64,000 bases of DNA, taken from contig JAKFYB010000017.1 in assembly GCA_021731085.1 (NCBI GenBank), forward strand, positions 1-64,000. The letters run 5' to 3'. The notes beneath the pieces are model-generated. The model was not told the DNA's origin. It did not search any database and was given only the letters and a program-made list of their open reading frames with translations. This DNA is from Dehalococcoidia bacterium (GTDB lineage Bacteria > Chloroflexota > Dehalococcoidia > DSTF01 > JACRBR01). Position numbers and translations under genes: made by a program. Positions 41,581-49,763 of the stretch are shown piece after piece (within the stretch, counting starts at the first letter, position 1; each line of letters starts with the position of its first letter).

Positions 41581-42144
41581 CTAGCCTTCGACGTAGAGCG
41601 GAAGAGTGCGATCTTTCCGCTGAACAGCAGTGTGCAGCGCGTTGGTTTTGCGAAAGTCGGCCAGCGCATCTAGGTGGTGTTGAGCGGGCCCCTTTGTCTC
41701 GACTTGTCGAATCGGAAAATCTCTAAGGTCTAGCAACAAGGCTTCCGAGAATGCGCGCAGCGCCGCGGGGTCGTAAGGAAACCACAAAGTCACCCACTCC
41801 TCTGGAGTGACACCGCCATCGCCATCAGCGGTCTCCAGGCGGATGAGCGGTTCCGCTGGCGGCTCCCAATGTGCCTCAAGGTCCGGCAACCATTCGATGC
41901 CGCCAGTAGAGAATAGGTTGAAGTTGCCGTGTGCAACTGCCTCAAGCCAGAGCGGGACGTACCACAACTCCCAGGTCAGGCACCACTCGCCTTCGAGCTG
42001 CAATCTTTGGTCGCCGTTCGTGGCGACGGCGCGGATGTTGAGCCAGTTCGCAGTGTAATCATCCTCTGCGATGGCCACGTCGTATGCGTACGACAAGACC
42101 TGTAGGTCGAAGGATGTGGCGGTTCCGGCACTGAACTTCGCCAT
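41581..42144 (-). CDS. WapI-like immunity family protein (tentative)
   Basis: 187 residues, cytoplasmic, rich in Trp. The segment DDYTANWLNIRAVA followed by WCLTWELWYVPLWLEAV resembles the WapI-type immunity family (DxW.xNWL... LTWEL..L..WL), whose members neutralise contact-dependent toxins. The similarity is by memory of the motif and not verified. No toxin gene is adjacent, so if correct it is an orphan immunity gene. It converges on ligD, with 3 nt between stops. Confidence 0.45.
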   Translation of the reverse strand: MAKFSAGTATSFDLQVLSYAYDVAIAEDDYTANWLNIRAVATNGDQRLQLEGEWCLTWELWYVPLWLEAVAHGNFNLFSTGGIEWLPDLEAHWEPPAEPLIRLETADGDGGVTPEEWVTLWFPYDPAALRAFSEALLLDLRDFPIRQVETKGPAQHHLDALADFRKTNALHTAVQRKDRTLPLYVEG

Positions 42145-42174
42145 GAGGCACTGTCATCCTCAATGGGCAACTCT

Positions 42175-42774
42175 TTATTTCACCCGTGCCTGCAGCTCCC
42201 GCAGGCACTCCTTGATCGTCTCATCACGCCACCCGCCCCAGACGGGACCGTTCTGGAAGTCGATGTACTCCTGACGCGCCGCCGCCTTCTCGTCGTCCGT
42301 CATGTCGGGCTTGCGGAGGCGCGCGTACATCGGCGCGAGGTCGTGCATCTCGGCGTTCGCCTTCACCGGGCGCTCGATGAAGTGGCAGATCTCGTCCATG
42401 TCCTTCGTATAGAAGACGGCAACGGGGATCGACTCGAACTCACCGTCCTTCAAGTACTCGGCGATGATGTCCTTGTGGTCGTCGCGCTTGAAGACCTTGA
42501 TCTCGAGGCCCGTCGCCTCGGCGAGCTTCTGGAAGACGGGCATGCCGCGGAAGACGTCGGGGCACCAGTCCTCGCCGATCACCATCAGCTTCGCCGGACC
42601 GTTCGGCTTCGCCATCAACTCCTTGTACGCCGCGATGTCCTCGGCCGAGACGGTCGTGCCGTCGTAATTCTCCTCGAACCGCTTCTGGTTGCGCTCAATC
42701 GACGCGACGTACTCGGCATACGACTGGCCGCTGGCGAAGCGCTCGGGTGTGACGACGGAAGCTTGCTGGACCAT
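42175..42774 (-). CDS. Thioredoxin-fold protein with single active Cys
   Basis: 199 residues. The thioredoxin-like core begins PAKLMVIGEDWCPDVFRGMP: the active-site loop is WCPDV, keeping only the first Cys of the usual CxxC. IPVAVFYTKDMDEICHF gives the cis-Pro strand. The C-terminus has NGPVWGGWRDETIKECLREL. Such TrxA-like proteins occur in many bacteria, annotated as thioredoxin family, with unknown partner. AAGGAG lies upstream of ATG 42774. Confidence 0.78.
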   Translation of the reverse strand: MVQQASVVTPERFASGQSYAEYVASIERNQKRFEENYDGTTVSAEDIAAYKELMAKPNGPAKLMVIGEDWCPDVFRGMPVFQKLAEATGLEIKVFKRDDHKDIIAEYLKDGEFESIPVAVFYTKDMDEICHFIERPVKANAEMHDLAPMYARLRKPDMTDDEKAAARQEYIDFQNGPVWGGWRDETIKECLRELQARVK

Positions 42775-42884
42775 GGTGGGCTCCTTCGGAGTCGGTTGCA
42801 GGTGACTGGCTACAGGTTAGAGGCGCGGTACTTCATACAGTGTGGCACCGTCAGCGCGAAGATGAAAGATGGAGAATAGATGCC

Positions 42885-42910
42885 GGAGCGCGGGCTTTTC
42901 AGCCCGCGCG
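42885..42910 (+). repeat. Dispersed hairpin repeat GCGGGC-TTTTCA-GCCCGC
   Basis: GGAGCGCGGGCTTTTCAGCC then CGCGCG, about 55 nt upstream of lspA. Confidence 0.65.
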
Positions 42911-42954
42911 TGCTCGTCGATGCGCTTGCACGCTTCGCTGCCAGACTCGGATGG

Positions 42955-42960
42955 TAGAGT
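42955..42960 (+). promoter_or_regulatory. Possible -10 box of lspA (leaderless)
   Basis: TAGAGT ends 5 nt before the GTG at 42966. No good -35 box at 17 nt and no Shine-Dalgarno, so the call is weak. Confidence 0.3.
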
Positions 42961-42965
42961 GAACC

Positions 42966-43601
42966 GTGCTCGAATCTGAGGCCCCGCTGGCCACCCCAAC
43001 GCCGAACCCAACGCCCAAGCGCACGTTCTCCGACCGCATCAAGGCTCGACGGCGGAAGGATCTGATGTTCTTCGCAATCGCGCTGACCGTCATCTTCTTC
43101 GATCAATTGACCAAGGCCTGGGTACGCAACAATCTGGCAATTGGCGAGACGTGGGACCACCATCTGGGTCCGATCTACATCACGCACGTCGTGAACACGG
43201 GCGCGGCCTTCGGCATTCTCCCGGGCCAGACCGCCTTCCTGCTGATAATGGCGACGCTGGGCTTGGGCGCCATCCTCCTCTACTACATCTACCCACCGAT
43301 GGACCATCGCCTCATCGCCATCGCCCTCGGCCTGCAACTCGGCGGTGCGATCGGCAACCTCACCGACCGCGTGCGCTTCGGCCACGTCACGGACTTTGTT
43401 GATGTCTATGACTTCCCGACGTTCAACGTCGCTGACTCGGCTATCTCCGTCAGCATCGTTGTCGTGCTGGGATTCTTTCTGTTGCAGGAGTTCGACGAAC
43501 AGAAGAAGCGAAAATCCAACACCGGCGATCCGCCGTCCGCCGATCACGACGACTTCACGCCGCCCGCACCTCTCCCGCACGGCGAGCGGGGAGAGTCTTG
43601 A
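42966..43601 (+). CDS. lspA: Lipoprotein signal peptidase (signal peptidase II)
   Basis: 211 residues from GTG 42966, four membrane helices. It cleaves the signal peptide of lipid-modified prolipoproteins in the inner membrane. The aspartyl protease dyad is seen in GNLTDRVRFGHVTDFVDVY and FNVADSAISVSI; TKAWVRNNLA and VVNTGAAFGIL are further signatures. N- and C-terminal extensions are longer than usual, with a charged cytoplasmic tail. It overlaps the RluA-type gene by 4 nt. The window encodes probable substrates, for example the lipoproteins at 5576 and 48646. Confidence 0.93.
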   Translation: MLESEAPLATPTPNPTPKRTFSDRIKARRRKDLMFFAIALTVIFFDQLTKAWVRNNLAIGETWDHHLGPIYITHVVNTGAAFGILPGQTAFLLIMATLGLGAILLYYIYPPMDHRLIAIALGLQLGGAIGNLTDRVRFGHVTDFVDVYDFPTFNVADSAISVSIVVVLGFFLLQEFDEQKKRKSNTGDPPSADHDDFTPPAPLPHGERGES

Positions 43602-44515
43602 CGGGCGTGCCCCAGCACTCACAGACCACCGATCTCATCGCCGACACCCAGGACGAGCGGCTCGACGTGTTCGTCGCGAGGCTGACGGCGATGACACGAT
43701 CTCGCGTGCAGAAGCTGATCGACGAGGGCATGGTGCTCGTCGAGGGCGAGAAGCAGCGGGCATCGCACCGGCTCGACGTCGGGCAGGCCGTGGCTGTGAC
43801 CGTGCCTCCCGCCAGCGCGAGCGAGGCGCAGCCGGAGCCGATTGCGCTCGATATCATCTATGAAGACGCGGATCTCGTCGTGATCAACAAGCCGCCGGGC
43901 ATGACGGTGCATCCATCGCCGGGGCACATCACCTCGACGCTCGTGAACGCGGTTCTCGCGCACTGCACGGATCTCTCGGGCATCGGCGGCGTGATGCGGC
44001 CGGGGATCGTGCACCGGCTCGACCGCGACACGTCCGGCGTGATCCTCGTCGCAAAGAACGACGACGCGCACAACGCGCTCGCAAAGCAACTCCGCGAGCG
44101 CACGGTCGAGAAGACGTATATCGCGCTCGTCGAGGGCACGCCGAAGCCGCCGGAGGGCGTGATCGATGCGCCCATCATGCGCGACCCGCGCAACCGCCAG
44201 CGCATGGCCGTGATCGAAGGGGGCCGCGAATCAACGACCGCGTACAAGGTCGTCGAGCGCTATCGCGGATTGTCGCTGGTCGAGGCGCGCCCCAAGACCG
44301 GCCGCACGCACCAGATCCGCGTCCACCTCGCCGCCATCGGCCACCCGATCATCGGCGACAAGATCTACGGCAAGTCATCGAAGCTCGTCGACCGCCAGTT
44401 CCTCCACGCCAACCGCATCACCTTCGCCCACCCCCGCACGGGCGATCGTGTGGAGTTCGAGGCGGCGTTGGCGGCGGATTTGCAGCGGGCACTCAAGGAG
44501 TTGCGCTCCGCCTGA
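43598..44515 (+). CDS. RluA family pseudouridine synthase
   Basis: 305 residues from TTG 43598, which overlaps the lspA stop and follows GGGGAG; GTG 43607 is an alternative. An S4 domain (RLDVFVARLTAMTRSRVQKL) precedes the catalytic domain with VHRLDRDTSGVILVAKNDDA, the conserved R-L-D containing the catalytic Asp, and ARPKTGRTHQIRVHLAAIGH. It isomerises uridine in 23S rRNA or tRNA; position not predictable (RluD-like). Pairing with lspA is a frequent bacterial arrangement. Confidence 0.92.
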   Translation: MTGVPQHSQTTDLIADTQDERLDVFVARLTAMTRSRVQKLIDEGMVLVEGEKQRASHRLDVGQAVAVTVPPASASEAQPEPIALDIIYEDADLVVINKPPGMTVHPSPGHITSTLVNAVLAHCTDLSGIGGVMRPGIVHRLDRDTSGVILVAKNDDAHNALAKQLRERTVEKTYIALVEGTPKPPEGVIDAPIMRDPRNRQRMAVIEGGRESTTAYKVVERYRGLSLVEARPKTGRTHQIRVHLAAIGHPIIGDKIYGKSSKLVDRQFLHANRITFAHPRTGDRVEFEAALAADLQRALKELRSA

Positions 44516-44517
44516 CG

Positions 44518-45246
44518 CTACTCGGCGACTGCGGGACGAACCCAGACCTTCACTGGCCCCAGCGACTCGAACCCCAGGCTCTGCATGAACTGCAGCTCCA
44601 CGCCGCCCGAATAGCCAACGATCGGAACGCCGCCGAATCGCTCTTGCAGCACGCTGACCGCGCTGAGTACGAATGCGCGAGCATGTTTTGGCGGCATGAA
44701 TAAATTGGAAATGCCGAGGATGCCCGCCGAGAGGTTCGCGATGACGCCCGCGCGAATTCGGCCGTCCTCTCGTTCGGCAAGGAACAGCACGTCGGCCATC
44801 TCGAGCAGCTCTGGTTTGAACATGCGCACGTCGCTCGGCGAAGTCGCCGACCACGCCTCCTCCCACTCCAGAAGAGCCGCGTCGCCGGTGACTGTTGCGA
44901 CCTGTTCTGCCGACGCGCCTGTCGTTGGTTTGGTCAGCGCGTACCACTCCGCCTCGATGATCGGGTCAAATCCCCGTGATGACAGATCGAGGCGCGAGAA
45001 GCTGTCCTTGATGCCGACTCCGTGGTCTCGCCCGATGGCTTCCACGATTTCATCGACGCGCTGCAATTGTTCGTCCACAGCGTCCGGGGCGAGCGTCACG
45101 AGGTTTGGGTAGTAGGGCGGCGTTGCGTACGTCGTGAACCATACATCTTCGTCGAAAGTACCCGGCGCGCCGTGAGACGTGCAGATCGTGTTGCACCAGA
45201 TCGCGTTGTTGAGAGCTGCTTGGCGCGCGAGATCGAACTTGTTCAT
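44518..45246 (-). CDS. GNAT-like acetyltransferase
   Basis: 242 residues from ATG 45246. The C-terminal half fits a degraded GNAT fold: IRAGVIANLSAGILGISNLF, then GVPIVGYSGGVELQFMQSLG followed by FESLGPVKVWVRP, the usual C-terminal beta-strand. The N-terminal half (NNAIWCNTICTSHGAPGTF) is characteristic of a small subgroup with unknown substrate. GATACT ends 7 nt before the start on the minus strand, so it may be leaderless. Confidence 0.65.
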   Translation of the reverse strand: MNKFDLARQAALNNAIWCNTICTSHGAPGTFDEDVWFTTYATPPYYPNLVTLAPDAVDEQLQRVDEIVEAIGRDHGVGIKDSFSRLDLSSRGFDPIIEAEWYALTKPTTGASAEQVATVTGDAALLEWEEAWSATSPSDVRMFKPELLEMADVLFLAEREDGRIRAGVIANLSAGILGISNLFMPPKHARAFVLSAVSVLQERFGGVPIVGYSGGVELQFMQSLGFESLGPVKVWVRPAVAE

Positions 45247-45269
45247 GGGACGGAGTATCGCACGGACCC

Positions 45270-48062
45270 TCACACCAACGAAGCCGGATCCACATCGACC
45301 GCCCAGTGCGGCGGCAGCGCGAAGTCCCGGACGAGGTCAACAGGCGCGCGGCCACGCAGGATGATATGCCAGCGCCATCGCCCGCGGATCCGCGGCACGT
45401 ACGCCGGCGCCGGGCCGATGACATCGATGTCGGCGCCCTGCTCGGCGCGGCGTTGCGCGAGCGCGCGCTGCATGCGAAGCGCCTCATCGCGAGCCCACCG
45501 CTCGTTCGGGTGCGTCAGCGTGAGCTGCACCAGGCGTCCGAACGGCGGGTATCCCGCCCGCTGCCGCGACTCCAGTTCGGTGGCGACGAAGCCGTCGTAG
45601 TCGTAGCGCGAGGCGGCATCGATGGCATAGTGGTCGGGCGTGTACGTCTGGATGATGACGCGGCCCGGACGCTCTCCGCGGCCCGCCCGCCCCGCCACCT
45701 GCGTCAGGAGCTGGAACGTGCGCTCTCCCGCGCGGAAGTCGGGCAGGTGCAGCGCCGTGTCCGCGTTGACGACGCCGACGACGGTTACGCCCGGCATGTC
45801 GAGCCCTTTCGCCAGCATCTGCGTGCCGATCAGGATGTCGGCCTCGCGCGCCAGGAAGGCTGCGAGAATGCGGTCGTGGGCGCCTCGCGTCTTCGTTGCG
45901 TCGCGATCCCATCGCAGCAGGCGCGCGTGCGGAAACAGCCGCCCCGCCTCCACCTCCACCTTCTCGACGCCGACGCCAAGCAGCCGCACGCGCGGCGAAC
46001 CACACTGCTTGCACTTCAGCGGCAGCTTCCACCGCTTGTTGCAGCTGTGGCAGACGAGCCGATCGTACTGCCGATGGTAAGTGAGCGCTGTGTCGCAGCT
46101 CGTGCAGTGCGGCACGAAGCCGCAGTCTCGGCACTGGACGTGCCCCGCCATCCCGCGCCGATTGAGGAACAGGATCGCCTGCTCGTCGCGCGCCATCGCC
46201 GCATCAACAGCGAGCCGCAGCTCGGCGCTGAACATGCTCGTATTGCCCGCATGCAATTCATCACGAAGATCCACAACGTCCACTCGAGGCATAGCGGACG
46301 ATGCAAGGTGCGTGTGGACATCGCCTGTAGGCGCACCTCCATCGTTCATCGTCCATCGTCCATCGTCCGCCCCGACTGGCCTCACCCGCTCCTCCAGCGT
46401 CAGCAGCGTGTATTCACCGCGAGTGGCGCGTTCGTACGAAGCAACATCCGGCGTTGCGCTCCCGAGGGCGACCGTCGCGCCCTTGCGTCGCGCGAGTTCC
46501 ATCGCCACGTCTCGCGCGTGGTAGCGGGGCGCAGGGTCGTTTTGCTTGTATGTCCACTCGTGCTCTTCATCGATAACAATCAGTCCCAGGTCTGGCTGCG
46601 GAGCGAAGATCGCAGACCGCGCGCCGATGACGACGTCGTACCGACCGGCCGCAATACCGTGCCACTGGTCGAAGCGTTCGCCGTCGCTCAGACCGCTGTG
46701 GAGGACGGCCACGCGCTCGAATCGCTCGCGGAAGCGGCGGATGGTCTGTGGCGTCAGTGCGATCTCCGGCACGAGGACGATGGCCCGCCGACCGAGCGCG
46801 ACGCAACGGCCTAGCGCCTCGAGATAGACCTCCGTCTTGCCGCTGCCGGTGACGCCGTGCAGTAAGAAGGTGGTCGGTGGTCGGTGGTCGGTTGTCGGTT
46901 GTCGAGCGATGTCAGCGCAGATTGCGTCAGCGGCGAGCTGCTGCGCAGGGAGCAGCGTCGCCGGGGAGCGGCGGACGACATGGAAGTTGGCGAGCGGGTC
47001 GCGTTCGACGGCATGCAACGCAATCGTCACGGCGCCGATCTCTGCGAGCCAACGGATGGTCGTTGTGTCGACGCGAAGCTCGTTGCGAAGCGGCGCGAGA
47101 CCCGTTTCGCCTTCGCGATCGAGTGCGTAGAGGATCGCTCTCGCCTGTAAGGCCCGTCGTGTGGCCGTGAGTCGGGCGATTTCTCGCGCGCCCTCGCTCG
47201 GCGCGATGAGCGTGACGTCATCGCCGTCGAAGCGAATGACACCCGCGGTCGCGAGACGTTGAAGGTTCGCGCGGCTGCCGGCGAGCTTCGACGCTTCGGC
47301 TGTCGCGAGCATACGTTCGTCGATGAGCCGCATAAGCACGTCGGCGCGGCGCGAACGCTTCGGCGGTTCGTGCTTGCGCACAAGATCGATCGCGTCGTCG
47401 AGCGGGAGGGCGAGCGATGCGACTTCGACAGACTTCGCGCTGACCGAAGGCCGTGCCAGCGTGTACTCACGCATGATCAGCCCACGCTTTTCGAGCGACG
47501 CAAGCGCGTTCTCCACGCCCGAGAACGCAAGCCACTCGCGCAGCGCGTCCATCAGCAGCGCCGTGTGTTCCGTGATCGCGGCGAGTGTCTCTTCCTGCCG
47601 CAGCGGCAGCTCCAGCGACGCGATCGCGTCGGCTTCGACAAGGGAGTGCACGACGGTCTGCGGTTTGCGCTCAAAGCCTGGCGGCAGAAACAGCGCGACG
47701 GCGTCGAAGATCGGTGCGATGTACTCGCGCGCGATCCACTGCGCGAGCGCCATGCGATCTTCGTCGATCAGCGGCTCGTCGCCGATGAGCGATTTGATCT
47801 CGCGGATCCTTTCTGGCTCGGAGAACACGGGAGTCGCATGGACTTCCGTGATGACCCCTTGCAGTGTGAGCTTGCCGAACGGGACATACGCCGCCATCCC
47901 CACGCGCGCGTCCATGCCGCGCGGCACGGCATAGCTGAATGTCTGCATGCTGGGGAACGTCGAGTAGACGGCAAGCTCCGCGTACAGACGCGGGCCGTTT
48001 TCTGCCGCCGTAGGTGTGGCGCCGAGGCGTTCGGCGAGCGAGGGGCGGTCGGGGCGGGCCAT
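45270..48062 (-). CDS. priA: Primosomal protein N' (PriA replication restart helicase)
   Basis: 930 residues from ATG 48062 (GAGG upstream). N-terminal DNA-binding domain, winged helix, then helicase: Walker A FLLHGVTGSGKTEVYLEAL, Walker B LIVIDEEHEW, GSATPDVASYERA. The zinc region reads CRDCGFVPHCTSCDT and CHSCNKRWKLPLKCKQCG, eight Cys. C-terminal motifs: LIGTQMLAKGLDMPGVTVVG and TQVAGRAGRGERPGRVIIQT. It reloads the replicative helicase at stalled forks. Two stretches are simple-repeat insertions (46338-46368 and 46869-46904), the second giving QPTTDHRPPTT just before Walker A. It lies downstream of rplS, past a terminator. Confidence 0.95.
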   Translation of the reverse strand: MARPDRPSLAERLGATPTAAENGPRLYAELAVYSTFPSMQTFSYAVPRGMDARVGMAAYVPFGKLTLQGVITEVHATPVFSEPERIREIKSLIGDEPLIDEDRMALAQWIAREYIAPIFDAVALFLPPGFERKPQTVVHSLVEADAIASLELPLRQEETLAAITEHTALLMDALREWLAFSGVENALASLEKRGLIMREYTLARPSVSAKSVEVASLALPLDDAIDLVRKHEPPKRSRRADVLMRLIDERMLATAEASKLAGSRANLQRLATAGVIRFDGDDVTLIAPSEGAREIARLTATRRALQARAILYALDREGETGLAPLRNELRVDTTTIRWLAEIGAVTIALHAVERDPLANFHVVRRSPATLLPAQQLAADAICADIARQPTTDHRPPTTFLLHGVTGSGKTEVYLEALGRCVALGRRAIVLVPEIALTPQTIRRFRERFERVAVLHSGLSDGERFDQWHGIAAGRYDVVIGARSAIFAPQPDLGLIVIDEEHEWTYKQNDPAPRYHARDVAMELARRKGATVALGSATPDVASYERATRGEYTLLTLEERVRPVGADDGRWTMNDGGAPTGDVHTHLASSAMPRVDVVDLRDELHAGNTSMFSAELRLAVDAAMARDEQAILFLNRRGMAGHVQCRDCGFVPHCTSCDTALTYHRQYDRLVCHSCNKRWKLPLKCKQCGSPRVRLLGVGVEKVEVEAGRLFPHARLLRWDRDATKTRGAHDRILAAFLAREADILIGTQMLAKGLDMPGVTVVGVVNADTALHLPDFRAGERTFQLLTQVAGRAGRGERPGRVIIQTYTPDHYAIDAASRYDYDGFVATELESRQRAGYPPFGRLVQLTLTHPNERWARDEALRMQRALAQRRAEQGADIDVIGPAPAYVPRIRGRWRWHIILRGRAPVDLVRDFALPPHWAVDVDPASLV
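46338..46368 (+). repeat. TCCATCG simple repeat inside priA
   Basis: TCCATCGTTCATCGTCCATC continues GTCCATCGTCC. It is in frame in priA and encodes DDGRWTMNDGG. Confidence 0.6.
46869..46904 (+). repeat. GGTGGTCGGT simple repeat inside priA
   Basis: Five to six GGT(G/T)GTC units, in frame in priA, encoding QPTTDHRPPTT immediately upstream of the Walker A strand. Confidence 0.6.
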
Positions 48063-48078
48063 GTGGAGCCTCGGACAT

Positions 48079-48108
48079 AAAAAAGGAAGGCAGGGTGTCC
48101 TGCCTTCC
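48079..48108 (-). terminator. Rho-independent terminator of rplS
   Basis: On the minus strand, GGAAGGCAGG (48108-48099) pairs perfectly with CCTGCCTTCC (48094-48085), 4-nt loop, followed by TTTTTT (48084-48079). Confidence 0.9.
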
Positions 48109-48150
48109 TCGATGATACTTGTGCGCCGCGGCGCGCACCGTGCGCCGCGC

Positions 48151-48495
48151 TTAAACCCGCGCCTTTTCCTTAATGCGGGCCGCCTTGCCCGTGAGGCCCC
48201 GGAGGTAGTACAGGCGGGCGCGCCGCACGCGTCCCTCTCGAACGACCTGAACCTTCTCGAGGCGTGGCGAGTGGACGTTGAAGGTACGCTCGACGCCAAT
48301 GCCGTGCGCGATGCGACGGACGGTGAAGTTCGCGCCGCCGCCGCCCTTGTTCTTGCGGATCACGACGCCTTCGAAGACCTGGATGCGCTCGCGCTCACCC
48401 TCGACGACCTTCGCGCTCACCTTGACGGTGTCGCCCGGGCCGAATTCTTCGATGTTGGGATTGCTGCTGAGTTCGACGAGGTTGCTGACATCCAT
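48151..48495 (-). CDS. rplS: 50S ribosomal protein L19
   Basis: 114 residues from ATG 48495, the normal L19 length. [78 protein letters not shown] and [15 protein letters not shown] cover the protein and leave no doubt. L19 sits at the subunit interface of the ribosome. It is not preceded by trmD or rimM in this window, unlike the common gene order. A strong terminator follows at 48079-48108. Confidence 0.97.
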   Translation of the reverse strand: MDVSNLVELSSNPNIEEFGPGDTVKVSAKVVEGERERIQVFEGVVIRKNKGGGGANFTVRRIAHGIGVERTFNVHSPRLEKVQVVREGRVRRARLYYLRGLTGKAARIKEKARV

Positions 48496-48645
48496 AACTC
48501 GCGAAGCGTATCGGAAGGCCGATTTTGCGGCAACTTGCAGGATTGAATAGGTGCGCGGTTGACCCCTGCATAGCCGTAGAATACGCTCGTGCATTAGCCT
48601 CGGCTAAAGAGACACTCTTGGTACACAAAGTTGGAGGAGACAACA

Positions 48646-49272
48646 ATGTCCACGACGTGGACCACACGACTGGCGGCACTGGTTGCCGTCTTGTTTTTGG
48701 GCCTCGGCGTTGCCGTTGGCGTCGCGTGCAGCGATGACGATGACGGATCAGGGTCGCCAACGGCAGTCGCCGATCCGGATCCGGAGGCGGATCCGTCCGC
48801 AGAAGCAGACCCCGACCCGGAAGCGGATCCCGATCCAGAAGCGTCTGCCGAACCAGATCCTGAGCCCGACCCGGAGGCCGGTAAAGGCGAAGTCAGCCCG
48901 AAGTCACCGGACGCCGAACAGCTGGATGTCGTGCTCAAGGAATGGGAAGTCGTACCCGCATCTGCAAGCATCGCCGCAGGCAAGATCTATTTCCTCGTGA
49001 CCAACGAAGGCCCGGAGGACGCACATGAATTCGTCGTCGTGCGCACCAGTCTCGCACCCGATGACTTGCCGATCGTCGATGGTCGCGTGAACGAGGACGT
49101 GGTTGACATCGTCGATGAGATCGAGCCGTTCTTGCCCGATTCGGTCGCGTCGATCGAACTCGATCTTCCTGCGGGCAGCTACGTGTTGCTCTGCAACATC
49201 GCCGAGGAGGAAGAAGGCGAGCTGGAGAGTCACGTCGAGTTAGGGATGCGGACGGCGTTCACGGTTGAGTAG
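48646..49272 (+). CDS. Cupredoxin-like lipoprotein with Asp-Pro-Glu-Ala linker
   Basis: 208 residues from ATG 48646 (GGAGGAG upstream). Lipobox at Cys28 (LGVAVGVAC). Residues 42-80 are an acidic linker of DPDPEA-type units. The cupredoxin domain (about 90-208) has likely type-1 copper ligands His127 (DAHEF), Cys183 (YVLLCNI), His196 (ESHVEL) and Met201 (GMRTAF). It should be anchored outside the membrane and carry electrons by copper. The partner is unknown. It is divergent from rplS. Confidence 0.8.
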   Translation: MSTTWTTRLAALVAVLFLGLGVAVGVACSDDDDGSGSPTAVADPDPEADPSAEADPDPEADPDPEASAEPDPEPDPEAGKGEVSPKSPDAEQLDVVLKEWEVVPASASIAAGKIYFLVTNEGPEDAHEFVVVRTSLAPDDLPIVDGRVNEDVVDIVDEIEPFLPDSVASIELDLPAGSYVLLCNIAEEEEGELESHVELGMRTAFTVE

Positions 49273-49299
49273 CTCGTCGAAGGTAGAGGGGTTCGCGTT

Positions 49300-49761
49300 G
49301 TGTCGGTAGAAGTCAGCATCATTGGTGTAACGGCCTGCGAGTGCCCTGGCCACGCGCGCGTCGTGCTGCGCGACGAGGCCGGCGGACGCAAGCTCCAGGT
49401 GCGTGTCAACGTCGATGCAGGTCAGGCGCTGCTCGCCGAAATGGCGGGCGTGCCAAGCACGCACGCCGGCGCAATTGATCTGCTTCGCGACGCCGTCGAT
49501 GCGGCTGGTGGCTGTATCGAGCAGCTGACAATTGGTTGCCGCCGCGGGCAACTCTGTGCGCGGCTTAGTGTGCGGTCAGCAGACGGCCTTGCAGAAATCG
49601 ACGCCGATCCATGCGAGGGTCTGCTGACTGCTTGTCGTATGCACATCCCTGTCTTCGTCGAAGAAGCGGAACCGGGCGAGATCATCGGACCGGACGTTCC
49701 CGAGATCTATCGCGAATTCGTTGAGTCGCTCGATCTCACGGGTATCGAGGAGCACGACTGA
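49300..49761 (+). CDS. Bifunctional nuclease (BFN/DUF151) family protein
   Basis: 153 residues from GTG 49300. The DUF151 layout is clear though diverged: VVLRDEAGGRKLQVRVNVDA, ALLAEMAGVPSTHAGAIDLL, then CARLSVRSADGLAEIDADPC and ACRMHIPVFVEE. Plant BFN members have RNase and DNase activity; bacterial roles are not clear. It follows the cupredoxin gene by 27 nt, with AGGTAGAGGGG as a weak RBS. It converges on the phosphatase gene. Confidence 0.75.
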   Translation: MSVEVSIIGVTACECPGHARVVLRDEAGGRKLQVRVNVDAGQALLAEMAGVPSTHAGAIDLLRDAVDAAGGCIEQLTIGCRRGQLCARLSVRSADGLAEIDADPCEGLLTACRMHIPVFVEEAEPGEIIGPDVPEIYREFVESLDLTGIEEHD

Positions 49762-49763
49762 CC

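Noticed and set aside
42932..42960. Full sigma70 promoter for lspA
   Set aside because: Only the -10-like TAGAGT is convincing; the nearest TTGCAC lies 23 nt upstream, too far.
45306..46814. Plus-strand frame of 502 codons opposite priA
   Set aside because: No domain; PriA zinc and helicase motifs are on the minus strand.
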